Shown here piece after piece: positions 56,904-64,000 of a stretch of DNA of 64,000 nt. Each line of letters opens with the position of its first letter. Position 1 is the first letter of the stretch. This stretch comes from Arsukibacterium sp. (lineage in GTDB: Bacteria; Pseudomonadota; Gammaproteobacteria; Enterobacterales; Alteromonadaceae): contig NZ_JAGYIM010000007.1 in assembly GCF_018402695.1 (NCBI RefSeq), forward strand, positions 62,001 to 126,000, written 5' to 3'. The notes beneath the pieces were generated by a model. That model was not told the DNA's origin. It saw only the letters and a program-made list of their open reading frames with translations, and ran no database searches. Made by a program: the position numbers and the translations under genes.

Positions 56904-57857
56904 ATGAATATCTGTATTTTGTCCACGGACCAGGTGAAGGACGACCAACGGCTGCTGAATGCGGCGCAGCAGAAAGGCCACAACGCTGAGCTATATAATA
57001 TTCGGGATATCAGCATGGTACTGACCAGTGACAAGCCGATAATTTATTGGCGGGATCAGGATATTACCAAACGGCTGGACGCGATTATCCCGAGACTGAA
57101 TGTCAATTTTACAGACTACGGTACCAATGTCCTGCAGCAGTTTATCTGCAGTCAGACTTACGTCAGTGAGTCGCCGGCTGCACTGCGACTGGGCCGTGAT
57201 AAGCTGAAAAGTCTGCAGTATTTACTGGCAAGGGGCCTGCCATTTCCGGCGACCGGTATTGCTTATACCCCGCAGGGTTTCCGGCAACTGGCCAAAACCA
57301 TTGGTACGCCGATGATCGTTAAATTAATTGAGAGTACCGAAGGGACCGGCATTTTTCTGGCCCACAACTTAAAAGAAATGGACAACATCGTCAAAACCTT
57401 TGGTCAGCTCGGTGCCAGCTATGTTATTCAGTCTTTTATTGCTGAAGCTGCCGGCACCGATGTCAGAGCCTTTGTGATTGGTGGCAAAGTGGTGGCGGCA
57501 ATGTGTCGCCGCTCTCAGGATGGTGATTTCAGATCGAATGTCGCTCTGGGTGGCCGCTCAGAGCCTTATCAGCTCACGGCAATAGAAGAAGAAATCGTAT
57601 TGTCGGCGACAGCGGCTATCGGTATTAATGTTGCGGGCGTTGATTTTGTCCGCGCCGATAGCGGCCCCATGCTGCTGGAAGTAAACGTATCCCCTGATTT
57701 TACCGGAGATCAGGGTATCGAAAAAGTTACCGGCGTAAATATTGCCGACGCCATTATCGACCATGTTGTCGCCCAGGTATGCAACTTTTATGAGCATCAC
57801 TATACTAGTGCTACTGTGCTTGAATCACCAAGGGGGATTTTATGTGCCGATGGATAG
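56904..57857 (+). CDS. RimK-type ATP-grasp alpha-L-glutamate ligase
   Basis: A 317-aa ATP-grasp ligase: N-terminal domain NICILSTDQVKDDQRLLNAAQQKGH, IPRLNVNFTDYGTNVLQQF, RLGRDKLKSLQYLLARGLPFPATG, ATP-binding IVKLIESTEGTGIFLA, EAAGTDVRAFVIGGKVVAAMCRR, and the metal site LLEVNVSPDFTGDQGIEKVTG. It follows RimK (S6-glutamate ligase) throughout. It should join glutamate or a similar amino acid to a carboxyl group. The GNAT domain that is fused to the ATP-grasp ligase in the NAGGN trio is absent. It overlaps the next gene by 16 nt. Confidence 0.9.
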   Translation: MNICILSTDQVKDDQRLLNAAQQKGHNAELYNIRDISMVLTSDKPIIYWRDQDITKRLDAIIPRLNVNFTDYGTNVLQQFICSQTYVSESPAALRLGRDKLKSLQYLLARGLPFPATGIAYTPQGFRQLAKTIGTPMIVKLIESTEGTGIFLAHNLKEMDNIVKTFGQLGASYVIQSFIAEAAGTDVRAFVIGGKVVAAMCRRSQDGDFRSNVALGGRSEPYQLTAIEEEIVLSATAAIGINVAGVDFVRADSGPMLLEVNVSPDFTGDQGIEKVTGVNIADAIIDHVVAQVCNFYEHHYTSATVLESPRGILCADG

Positions 57858-58675
57858 CCTACACCGGCAAGCCAGTCTATCTGGATACACTTGTTACCAA
57901 GCCTGACCATTCACTGGTGGTACAAAGCCGCCACAGCCAGATGAACTTCACGACCAGTGGCGAACTACTAAGCATTAACGGCGATGGTTTTGGTATTGGC
58001 TGGTACGATAAACGGGATACGCCGGGTTTGTTTAAAGATGATTTACCGGCCTGGCATAATACCAACCTCGACAACCTGTGCCATCAGGTGCAGTCACATA
58101 CGTTTCTGGCGCATATCAGGGCGACAACCACCGGCGATATTCAGCGCGCCAACTGCCATCCGTTTGCATACAAAAACTGGCTGTTTCAGCACAATGGTCA
58201 CATTAGCAACTTCAGTAAGTTACGTCGCCAGCTACAACTGAAGATCGCACCTGAGCTGTTCCCGCTTTTGCAAGGCACCACCGATAGTGAAACCTTTTTT
58301 TACCTGGCTATCAGCTATGGCTTACTGGACGCCCCCAAGGCGGCAATGCAGAAAATGGTCAGAGAAGTATTGCAGGTGTTAAATGAGGTTGACGAAGATG
58401 GTGTGCTGAATTTGTCATGTGCTTTTTCAGATGGTGAAAAACTATACACATTGCGTTACTCTTATAATGAAGCACCAATGACCCAGTTTGTCTCCAACGA
58501 CAGTTATTGTTTACAGGAGTTCGCTGACGATAGACCACAAATCCCCGCCGGAAGCACTATTATTGTTTCAGAGCCGCTGGATGACATCAGCGATAAATGG
58601 ACCAAAATTCCTAATAACTCTTTTACGACTGTATTTCAGAACCAGGTAAAAACTGAACGCTTCCTCGATGACTAG
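57842..58675 (+). CDS. Class II glutamine amidotransferase (YafJ/EgtC-like)
   Basis: A 277-aa Ntn-hydrolase: Cys2 in MCRWIAYTGKPVYLD after Met removal, GDGFGIGWYDKR, FLAHIRATTTGDIQRANCHPFAYKNWLFQHNGHI, TTDSETFFYL. This family either transfers amide nitrogen or, as EgtC, hydrolyses gamma-glutamyl amides. It starts inside the end of the RimK-like gene behind AAGGGGG, so the pair is translationally coupled. Working on the RimK-like product is an inference. Confidence 0.9.
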   Translation: MCRWIAYTGKPVYLDTLVTKPDHSLVVQSRHSQMNFTTSGELLSINGDGFGIGWYDKRDTPGLFKDDLPAWHNTNLDNLCHQVQSHTFLAHIRATTTGDIQRANCHPFAYKNWLFQHNGHISNFSKLRRQLQLKIAPELFPLLQGTTDSETFFYLAISYGLLDAPKAAMQKMVREVLQVLNEVDEDGVLNLSCAFSDGEKLYTLRYSYNEAPMTQFVSNDSYCLQEFADDRPQIPAGSTIIVSEPLDDISDKWTKIPNNSFTTVFQNQVKTERFLDD

Positions 58676-58755
58676 CAAGCTGCTATCCAAGCTCAGTGAG
58701 CAGGTTATCCTCAGCCAAAAACGGCCGGTGCCGGCCGCTGTTGGCATGGCCAATA

Positions 58756-59691
58756 TTAACTGTTGTCGGTTTCAGCTTCAGCAGCCACAGGCGGTAACAT
58801 ATCTGCGCGGCTGATCCCCAGAATTTCAGCTATGGCGCTGGCAACATACACAGAAGAGTATGTACCAACGGCAATACCGAACAACAAAGCAGTCGCGAAA
58901 CCATGAATAAGCGCGCCGCCCATAAAAAACAGCACCAGCAGTACCAGTATCGTGGTCAACGAAGTAATAACAGTGCGGTTTAATGTTGAGGTGATAGCGT
59001 GGTTTATCGTGTCATCAACACTGGCATCTCGCAGCTTGCGAAAACTTTCCCTGATCCGGTCAAACACCACTATGGTATCGTTAATCGAGTACCCAATCAG
59101 CGCCAGTATTGCCGCCAGCACCGTTAAGTCAAACTCCAGTTGCAAGATGGAAAACAGCCCCACAGTCAGCACCACATCATGTGCCAGCGATGCAACAGCG
59201 CCTACCGACAACCGCCATTCAAACCGCATAGCGACATACAGCAGAATACCGATCAACGCCACCAGCATCGCCAGACCACCGTCTTGTTTTAACTCTTCGC
59301 CGACACTGGGGCCAACAAACTCGACCCGTCGCATATTTACCGGCTCTGTAAGTTCGGCGTTTAACGCCTGCAATACAGATTCTCCCACGGTTGCCTGCTC
59401 AATATCAGCCCGTAGCGGAATACGGATAAGCACATCTTTACTGGAGCCAAACAGCTGAATGACCGCATCGGCATAACCGGCAGCGGCCAGGGTCTGGCGA
59501 ATTTGAGTTAAATCGGCACTTTGGCTCAGGCCGACCTCAATTACAGTACCGCCGGTAAAATCGAGACCCCAGTTAATGCCCTTAGTAGCAATTGAGCCCA
59601 AAGAGCCTAACACCAGCAACACCGACAGCATTACTGCCGGCCATTTAAAGCGCATAAAGTTAACTGACTGGCTAAAATTAAAAATTTGCAT
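58756..59691 (-). CDS. secF: Protein translocase subunit SecF
   Basis: A 311-aa six-helix protein. It begins FNFSQSVNFMRFKWPAVMLSVLLVLGS, GINWGLDFTGGTVIEVG, then RRVEFVGPSVGEELK, LALIGYSINDTIVVFDRIRE and ITSLTTILVLLVLFFMGG, all SecF signatures. With SecD it uses the proton gradient to aid protein export. The start is ATG 59691 with AAGGAG 6 nt upstream, 10 nt after the secD stop. Confidence 0.97.
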   Translation of the reverse strand: MQIFNFSQSVNFMRFKWPAVMLSVLLVLGSLGSIATKGINWGLDFTGGTVIEVGLSQSADLTQIRQTLAAAGYADAVIQLFGSSKDVLIRIPLRADIEQATVGESVLQALNAELTEPVNMRRVEFVGPSVGEELKQDGGLAMLVALIGILLYVAMRFEWRLSVGAVASLAHDVVLTVGLFSILQLEFDLTVLAAILALIGYSINDTIVVFDRIRESFRKLRDASVDDTINHAITSTLNRTVITSLTTILVLLVLFFMGGALIHGFATALLFGIAVGTYSSVYVASAIAEILGISRADMLPPVAAEAETDNS

Positions 59692-59701
59692 ACCGTACTC
59701 C

Positions 59702-61555
59702 TTACAGCGGCAGTGACTGCAGACGGCGGCCACCCCAGATTAAATTAACCAGCAAACGGGTACCGACTACCGCAGTAAAAATAGAGGTGATAATGCCTAT
59801 GGCCAGCGTGATGGCAAAACCTTTGACCGGCCCGGTGCCGACACCAAACAGGATCAGTGCCACCAGCAAGGTGGTAATGTTAGAGTCAGCAATAGTGGCA
59901 AACGCACGATCATAGCCATGATGGATAGCCTGCTGCACTGAGCGCCCCTCTGCCAGCTCTTCCCGTATTCGTTCAAATATCAGGACGTTGGCATCAACCG
60001 CCATACCAATTGTCAGCACAATACCCGCCATCCCGGGCAAGGTAAGGGTGGCACCGGGCACCATTGATAAAATACCGGTCAATAACACCAGGTTGGCACC
60101 CAGTGCAATATTGGCGACCAGGCCAAAGGCTTTGTAATACACCAGCATAAACAGCACGACGGCCACCATGCCCCACTGAATAGCCGTTACCCCCAGCTTA
60201 ATATTCTCTTTGCCCAGGCTTGGGCCTATGGTGCGTTCTTCAATAATTTGAATTGGCGCCAGCAAGGCACCAGCGCGGAGTAACGTGGCCAGATTCTGCG
60301 CTTCGGCCGGAGAATGTAAACCGGTAATCGCAAAGTCGCGGCCTAACCGCATCTGGATCGTGGCATCGTTAATCACTTCCTGCTGCTTAACTAATACCGG
60401 CGTACCATCTGCGGCCAGCTCGCTACCCGGTTTATATTCAATAAATACCGAGGCCATGCGCCGGCCAACGGCATCTTTTGATGCAGCAGACAACAAATTA
60501 CCGCCTGCGGTATCCAGCTTAATATTAACCTGAGGCTGGCTGTATTCGTCGTAACCCGACGTTGCGCCGCTGATATGATCGCCGGTCAGTATTACCCGCT
60601 TTTCCAGCAGCAATGGCCGGCCATCCGTGCTGTAAAACAGCTCAGAGCCCCCCGGTAACCGCCCCGCCAAAGCTGCATTAATATCGCTGTCACTATCTAC
60701 CAGCCGAAACTCCAGCGTAGCGGTGGCACTGAGTATTTCCTTAGCCTGGGCAGTGTCTTGGACACCGGGTAGCTGCACCACAATCCGATCCGCTCCCTGG
60801 CGTTGCACTAACGGCTCTGCCACGCCAATTTCGTTTACTCTGTTTCTGATAATGGTGATATTTTGCTCGAGCGCATATTCTCTGATCTCAATAAGTCGTT
60901 GCTCAGACATGCTGACCAGCAAACTGAGCGGGCTGGGTCCGTCGTTGATAATTAACTGAGCATCGGTTTTTGTAATCACCGGTAGCGCAGCGGCAAGATC
61001 AGCGGCGCTGCGAAAATTCAGCTGAATATGGCCGGAAGCAGGCTCAGCCTGAATGCTGCGATAACGAATTTGCGCCTGTCGCAGCTCGCTTCTGAACTGG
61101 CCGGATAAATCGTTCAGATGTTTGTCTAGCGCAGCCTGCATATCAACCGCCAGCAGAAAATGCACGCCACCGCGTAAATCCAGGCCCAGCTTCATCGGTG
61201 TCGCACCAATTGCCGCCAACCAGCCAGGAGTAGCGGGTGCCAGACTCAGCGCGGTAATGTAATCAGCACCCAGGAACGCTTTGGCGATATCACGCGCCTG
61301 CAACTGTTGTTCCGCGCTATCGAAACGGGCCAGCAGTTTGCCATCTGCAAGCAACACCGACTTAGGCGTAATACCGTCGTTGTTCAGGCGTTCAGCTAAC
61401 TGCAGCCTGACCTGCTCGGTAACACTAGCGCCGCGGCTGGCACTGATATTCAGCGCCGGATCGGCCGGATATAAATTGGGTAATGCATACAGCAGCGTTA
61501 ATAACAGCATGCCGATAACGGCCAGATAACGCCAGGCCGGGTTTTTATTTAACAT
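59702..61555 (-). CDS. secD: Protein translocase subunit SecD
   Basis: A 617-aa protein (E. coli 615): N-terminal membrane anchor AVIGMLLLTLLYALPNLYP, LGLDLRGGVHFLLAVDM, periplasmic P1 region, NIRNRVNEIGVAEPLVQRQG-like segment (IIRNRVNEIG), then GMVAVVLFMLVYYKAFGLVANIAL, GMAGIVLTIGMAVDANVLIFERIREEL and GTGPVKGFAITLAIGI. It acts with SecF at the Sec translocon. yajC, usually just upstream, is not in the window. Confidence 0.97.
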   Translation of the reverse strand: MLNKNPAWRYLAVIGMLLLTLLYALPNLYPADPALNISASRGASVTEQVRLQLAERLNNDGITPKSVLLADGKLLARFDSAEQQLQARDIAKAFLGADYITALSLAPATPGWLAAIGATPMKLGLDLRGGVHFLLAVDMQAALDKHLNDLSGQFRSELRQAQIRYRSIQAEPASGHIQLNFRSAADLAAALPVITKTDAQLIINDGPSPLSLLVSMSEQRLIEIREYALEQNITIIRNRVNEIGVAEPLVQRQGADRIVVQLPGVQDTAQAKEILSATATLEFRLVDSDSDINAALAGRLPGGSELFYSTDGRPLLLEKRVILTGDHISGATSGYDEYSQPQVNIKLDTAGGNLLSAASKDAVGRRMASVFIEYKPGSELAADGTPVLVKQQEVINDATIQMRLGRDFAITGLHSPAEAQNLATLLRAGALLAPIQIIEERTIGPSLGKENIKLGVTAIQWGMVAVVLFMLVYYKAFGLVANIALGANLVLLTGILSMVPGATLTLPGMAGIVLTIGMAVDANVLIFERIREELAEGRSVQQAIHHGYDRAFATIADSNITTLLVALILFGVGTGPVKGFAITLAIGIITSIFTAVVGTRLLVNLIWGGRRLQSLPL

Positions 61556-61603
61556 AGAGAGGGTCCTTCACATACTCAGCACCACTACAGCATTGCTATA
61601 GCG

Positions 61604-61638
61604 GGCAAAAAAAATGGCAACAGACTAGACTGTTGCGG
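61604..61638 (-). terminator. Rho-independent terminator between the 109-aa gene and secD
   Basis: On the minus strand GCAACAG, loop TCTAGT, CTGTTGC, then CATTTTTTTT (run at 61607-61614). It ends the upstream small gene before secD, so secDF must have its own promoter in 61556-61606. Confidence 0.75.
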
Positions 61639-61646
61639 CTTGAGTT

Positions 61647-61976
61647 TTACAGTGAAATAACAGCGGGAGGCGCTCGGGCGGAATATACCCGGCTTAGCGC
61701 CGTAACGGCAACCCATTGCCAGCTTATCTCAGCGGCAGCGGTAACTTTTTGAAAAATAAATTCAATTGTTGAGGGTATTGCAAGCAGCGGCTCACCATCA
61801 CCGCTCTTGTCAGCAGCTAGCTCTTTTTGATGAAGAGCAGAAGTAATAGCAGGGTTCAGCCCCTGCAGCTGGGTCTCGGCTAATCGTGACAGCCCGCTGC
61901 CATAAACTGCCACCGTTTGCGGCGAGGACAGTAAAGCCAGATAAACCAGTATGGCAAAGCCAGTGAGCCAGCGCAT
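61647..61976 (-). CDS. Small exported or membrane protein of unknown function
   Basis: A 109-aa ORF with an N-terminal hydrophobic segment (WLTGFAILVYLALLSSPQTVAVYG) and a second moderately hydrophobic part (AAAEISWQWVAVTALSRVYSA). No family recognised. GAGGT lies only 3 nt before the ATG at 61976, so the start is weak, but a terminator follows its stop, which supports expression. It occupies the place where tgt/yajC often lie. Confidence 0.5.
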   Translation of the reverse strand: MRWLTGFAILVYLALLSSPQTVAVYGSGLSRLAETQLQGLNPAITSALHQKELAADKSGDGEPLLAIPSTIEFIFQKVTAAAEISWQWVAVTALSRVYSARAPPAVISL

Positions 61977-62123
61977 AACACCTCATAACAGACACAGGCA
62001 GCCAACGATGACCTGCTTGCAGTATCATGAGGCTTGGCGCTTAAATAAACAAGCCACTGCGACACAAATAATAAAAAGCCAACGGCGCTTATTTATCTCA
62101 ATACGCCGCAGGGTTGGTGCCGT

Positions 62124-63662
62124 TTACTTTTCCGGCTTGACGGACTCTACCAGCGACAACTGATAGACATCATGTCGGCGGTCTTTCATAGTATTGACAC
62201 TGCCATGGCTATGCAGCTCTTTTAATAAATCCAGATTAACATCTACAATCAGCAGCATTTCTGAATTAGGAGTCGCTTCAGCTTTAATACCGGTGGTGGG
62301 AAAGGCAAAATCTGACGGAGTAAACAATGCCGACTGCGCATACTGTATATCCATATTATTGACCCGCGCCAGGTTACCGACTGCTCCGGCAATGGCCACA
62401 TAGCACTCGTTTTCAATTGCGCGGGCCATGGCGCAGTGCCGCACCCGGGTATAGCCGTTCTGGGTGTCGGTTAAAAACGGCACAAATAAAATATTCATAC
62501 CCTGATCGGATAAGAGTCGTGCGTATTCCGGAAACTCAACATCGTAGCAAATCATGATGCCAATTTTGCCGCAGTCAGTATCGAATACTTTAACTTTATT
62601 ACCGCCATGCATTGCCCAGTTGCGCTTTTCCGCCGGCGTAACATGCACCTTGTCGTATTGCTCCCAGCTACCATCGCGCCGGCATAAAAACCCGCTATTG
62701 TGCAGCTTACCATCATAAATACACGGCATACTGCCAGTAATAATGTTTATGTTATAAGCGATGGCGAATTCAACAAATTTATCGCGAATCGTATCGGTAT
62801 ATTTGGCCAGCTCGCGAATGCTCTGGGTAACACTTAAATGGTTATAATGCTCCATCAACGGCGCAGCAAATAATTCCGGAAACAGAATAAAATCGCTTTT
62901 ATAATCTGATACCGCATCAACAAAAAACTCCATCTGTTCAAACAGCTGGTTAATGTCTTTCATATTGCGCATTTGCCACTGCACCAGGCCAAGCCGCACT
63001 TCTGCTTTGGGTGCGTTAATTAATTTTACGGATTTGGTGTAATAGATGTTGGCCCATTCCAGCAGCGTTGCATATTCCTGTGACTGGGTATCGCCGGGAA
63101 TATAGCCCTTTAATAACTTTCTGACATGAAAACCATTGGCCAACTGAAAACTGAGTACCGGATCGTACAGCTCTTTGCGTTTTACTTTTTCAATAAACTG
63201 CTTAGCACTGAGTGTGTCGGAGTGCTGCTCGTAATTGGGCATTCTGCCACCGGCCATAATGGCCCGTAAATTCAAGTTCTCACAAATCTCTTTGCGCACA
63301 TCATAAAGCCGCCGTGCCAGACGCAAACCACGGTAATCAGGGTGAATAAACACTTCAATACCGTAGAGTACATCGCCATTATGATCATGGTTATCAAAGG
63401 AAAAACCAGTAACAATTTGCTCGTAGGTATGATCATCACTAAATTTGCGGTAATCAATAATAATTGAAAACGCGCAGCCAACAACTTTCCCGTCAACACA
63501 GACACAAATCTGGCCCTCAGGAAACTTGGTTAACAGAGTATCAACCCGCTCTGCCGTCCAGGTTAACAGTGGTCCAGCTTCATACACCTGCTCAGATGCT
63601 TCGCGTAGCTCAGCCATATCCTGATTGGTCAGATGGCGAATTTCAACGTGATTAGCTTCCAT
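62124..63662 (-). CDS. GNAT acetyltransferase-nitrilase fusion
   Basis: A 512-aa bifunctional protein. The N-terminal GNAT domain (about 1-190) has YGIEVFIHPDYRGLRLARRLYDVRKEIC with the acyl-CoA loop. The C-terminal carbon-nitrogen hydrolase domain (about 220-500) has the triad Glu263 (LFPELF), Lys338 (YDKVHVTP) and Cys372 (IMICYDVEFPE). The substrate is unknown; family members hydrolyse amides or transfer acyl groups. It lies 3.4 kb from the RimK-like module and might serve the same chemistry, but there is no direct evidence. Confidence 0.9.
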   Translation of the reverse strand: MEANHVEIRHLTNQDMAELREASEQVYEAGPLLTWTAERVDTLLTKFPEGQICVCVDGKVVGCAFSIIIDYRKFSDDHTYEQIVTGFSFDNHDHNGDVLYGIEVFIHPDYRGLRLARRLYDVRKEICENLNLRAIMAGGRMPNYEQHSDTLSAKQFIEKVKRKELYDPVLSFQLANGFHVRKLLKGYIPGDTQSQEYATLLEWANIYYTKSVKLINAPKAEVRLGLVQWQMRNMKDINQLFEQMEFFVDAVSDYKSDFILFPELFAAPLMEHYNHLSVTQSIRELAKYTDTIRDKFVEFAIAYNINIITGSMPCIYDGKLHNSGFLCRRDGSWEQYDKVHVTPAEKRNWAMHGGNKVKVFDTDCGKIGIMICYDVEFPEYARLLSDQGMNILFVPFLTDTQNGYTRVRHCAMARAIENECYVAIAGAVGNLARVNNMDIQYAQSALFTPSDFAFPTTGIKAEATPNSEMLLIVDVNLDLLKELHSHGSVNTMKDRRHDVYQLSLVESVKPEK

Positions 63663-63681
63663 TATTTCTCCTGCGTGCTGT

Positions 63682-64000
63682 TTAATCAGGCAACTGCCGT
63701 GGAATTTTTACCGTAAAACAGCTACCGCTGCCCGGCGTACTGTCAACATCAATGACGCCGCGATGTTTTTCAATAATACTGCGGGACAATGACAACCCCA
63801 AACCGGTGCCTTGTCCCTTGGGTTTAGTCGTGTAAAACGGCTCGAAAATCCGGGCTAGCTCTGCACTGCTCATCCCTTTGCCATTATCACTCACTGAAAA
63901 CCACAACCAATTGTCATTAAATCCTGTGGTTATCCGGATAATACCATTTTGCTCAATGGCTTGCGCTGCGTTTAATAACAGATTCAGTAATACCTGATTC
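63682..64000 (-). CDS. Sensor histidine kinase, C-terminal ATPase domain (5' end cut off)
   Basis: The minus-strand frame is open to the right edge. It shows the N box NQVLLNLLLNAAQAIEQNG, G1 box VSDNGKGMSSAEL, F box IFEPFYTTK, and G2 box GQGTGLGLSLSRSIIEKHRG, ending VKIPRQLPD. This is an HATPase_c domain of the NtrB/HisKA type. The dimerisation/phospho-acceptor part and any sensor domain lie outside the window. It ends 19 nt before the GNAT-nitrilase start. Confidence 0.92.
   Translation of the reverse strand, partial: NQVLLNLLLNAAQAIEQNGIIRITTGFNDNWLWFSVSDNGKGMSSAELARIFEPFYTTKPKGQGTGLGLSLSRSIIEKHRGVIDVDSTPGSGSCFTVKIPRQLPD

Overview
The window reads as chromosomal DNA of a gammaproteobacterium of the Alteromonadales type. 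A Rheinheimera/Alishewanella-like genome is my best guess, from gene content only (inference). Support comes from the gene order icd-rluE-mnmA-hflD-purB-roxA, a thrS-infC-rpmI-rplT operon whose infC starts at ATT, a psrA-fadE operon, secD-secF, hemN, many signalling proteins (HD-GYP, GGDEF/EAL, a chemoreceptor, CheB/CheR) and a TonB-dependent receptor. I see no prophage, insertion sequence, integrase or CRISPR array. The window cuts a gene at each end: monomeric isocitrate dehydrogenase on the left and a sensor histidine kinase on the right.

Layout. 1-7.2 kb: core metabolism and RNA/ribosome modification (icd, rluE, mnmA, hflD, purB, roxA). 7.3-12.1 kb: a small DUF4826-like gene, leucine dehydrogenase, and a psrA-fadE fatty-acid oxidation operon with two overlapping PsrA-type operators in front of it. 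12.2-15.2 kb: a possible leader peptide plus hairpin, then a TonB-dependent receptor. 15.3-19.4 kb: HD-GYP protein, upp, an alpha/beta hydrolase and an NlpE-META lipoprotein. 19.5-22.7 kb: the translation operon thrS-infC-rpmI-rplT on the minus strand. 22.9-30.1 kb: a thioredoxin-like protein and chemoreceptor, divergent from a fructosamine kinase / pteridine-reductase-like / CPXCG operon; then ribE divergent from norM-DUF3080. 30.2-37.3 kb: S9 peptidase, tRNA-Val(GAC), an exported protein of unknown function, yfhL-trhP, hemN. 37.3-41.9 kb: moeB flanked by two orphan terminators, yjbQ, a two-gene operon of a GntA-like heme N-hydroxylase homologue and a DUF1989 protein, and two unknown exported proteins. 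42-49.3 kb: amidohydrolase, a PAS-like protein with a CheB/CheR fusion, a yeast-type cytosine deaminase, and SOS-controlled umuDC. 49.4-54.8 kb: a CBS-PAS-GGDEF-EAL protein convergent with a phosphatase/STAS partner-switch pair, then a DUF2383 protein. 54.9-58.7 kb: a NAGGN-type amidotransferase divergent from a RimK-type ligase and a class II glutamine amidotransferase. 58.7-64 kb: secDF, a small exported ORF, a GNAT-nitrilase fusion and a histidine kinase fragment.

The two best candidates for an undescribed system are: (i) the translationally coupled GntA-like / DUF1989 operon at 39.1-40.4 kb, which pairs two families each with members that act on guanidino compounds; and (ii) the divergent AsnO-like / RimK-like / GATase-II module at 54.9-58.7 kb, which looks like a rearranged version of the N-acetylglutaminylglutamine amide osmolyte trio without its usual GNAT and peptidase parts. 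A third theme is the pairing of a STAS/PP2C partner switch with a c-di-GMP enzyme. All functions are read from protein motifs by eye; no database search was run.
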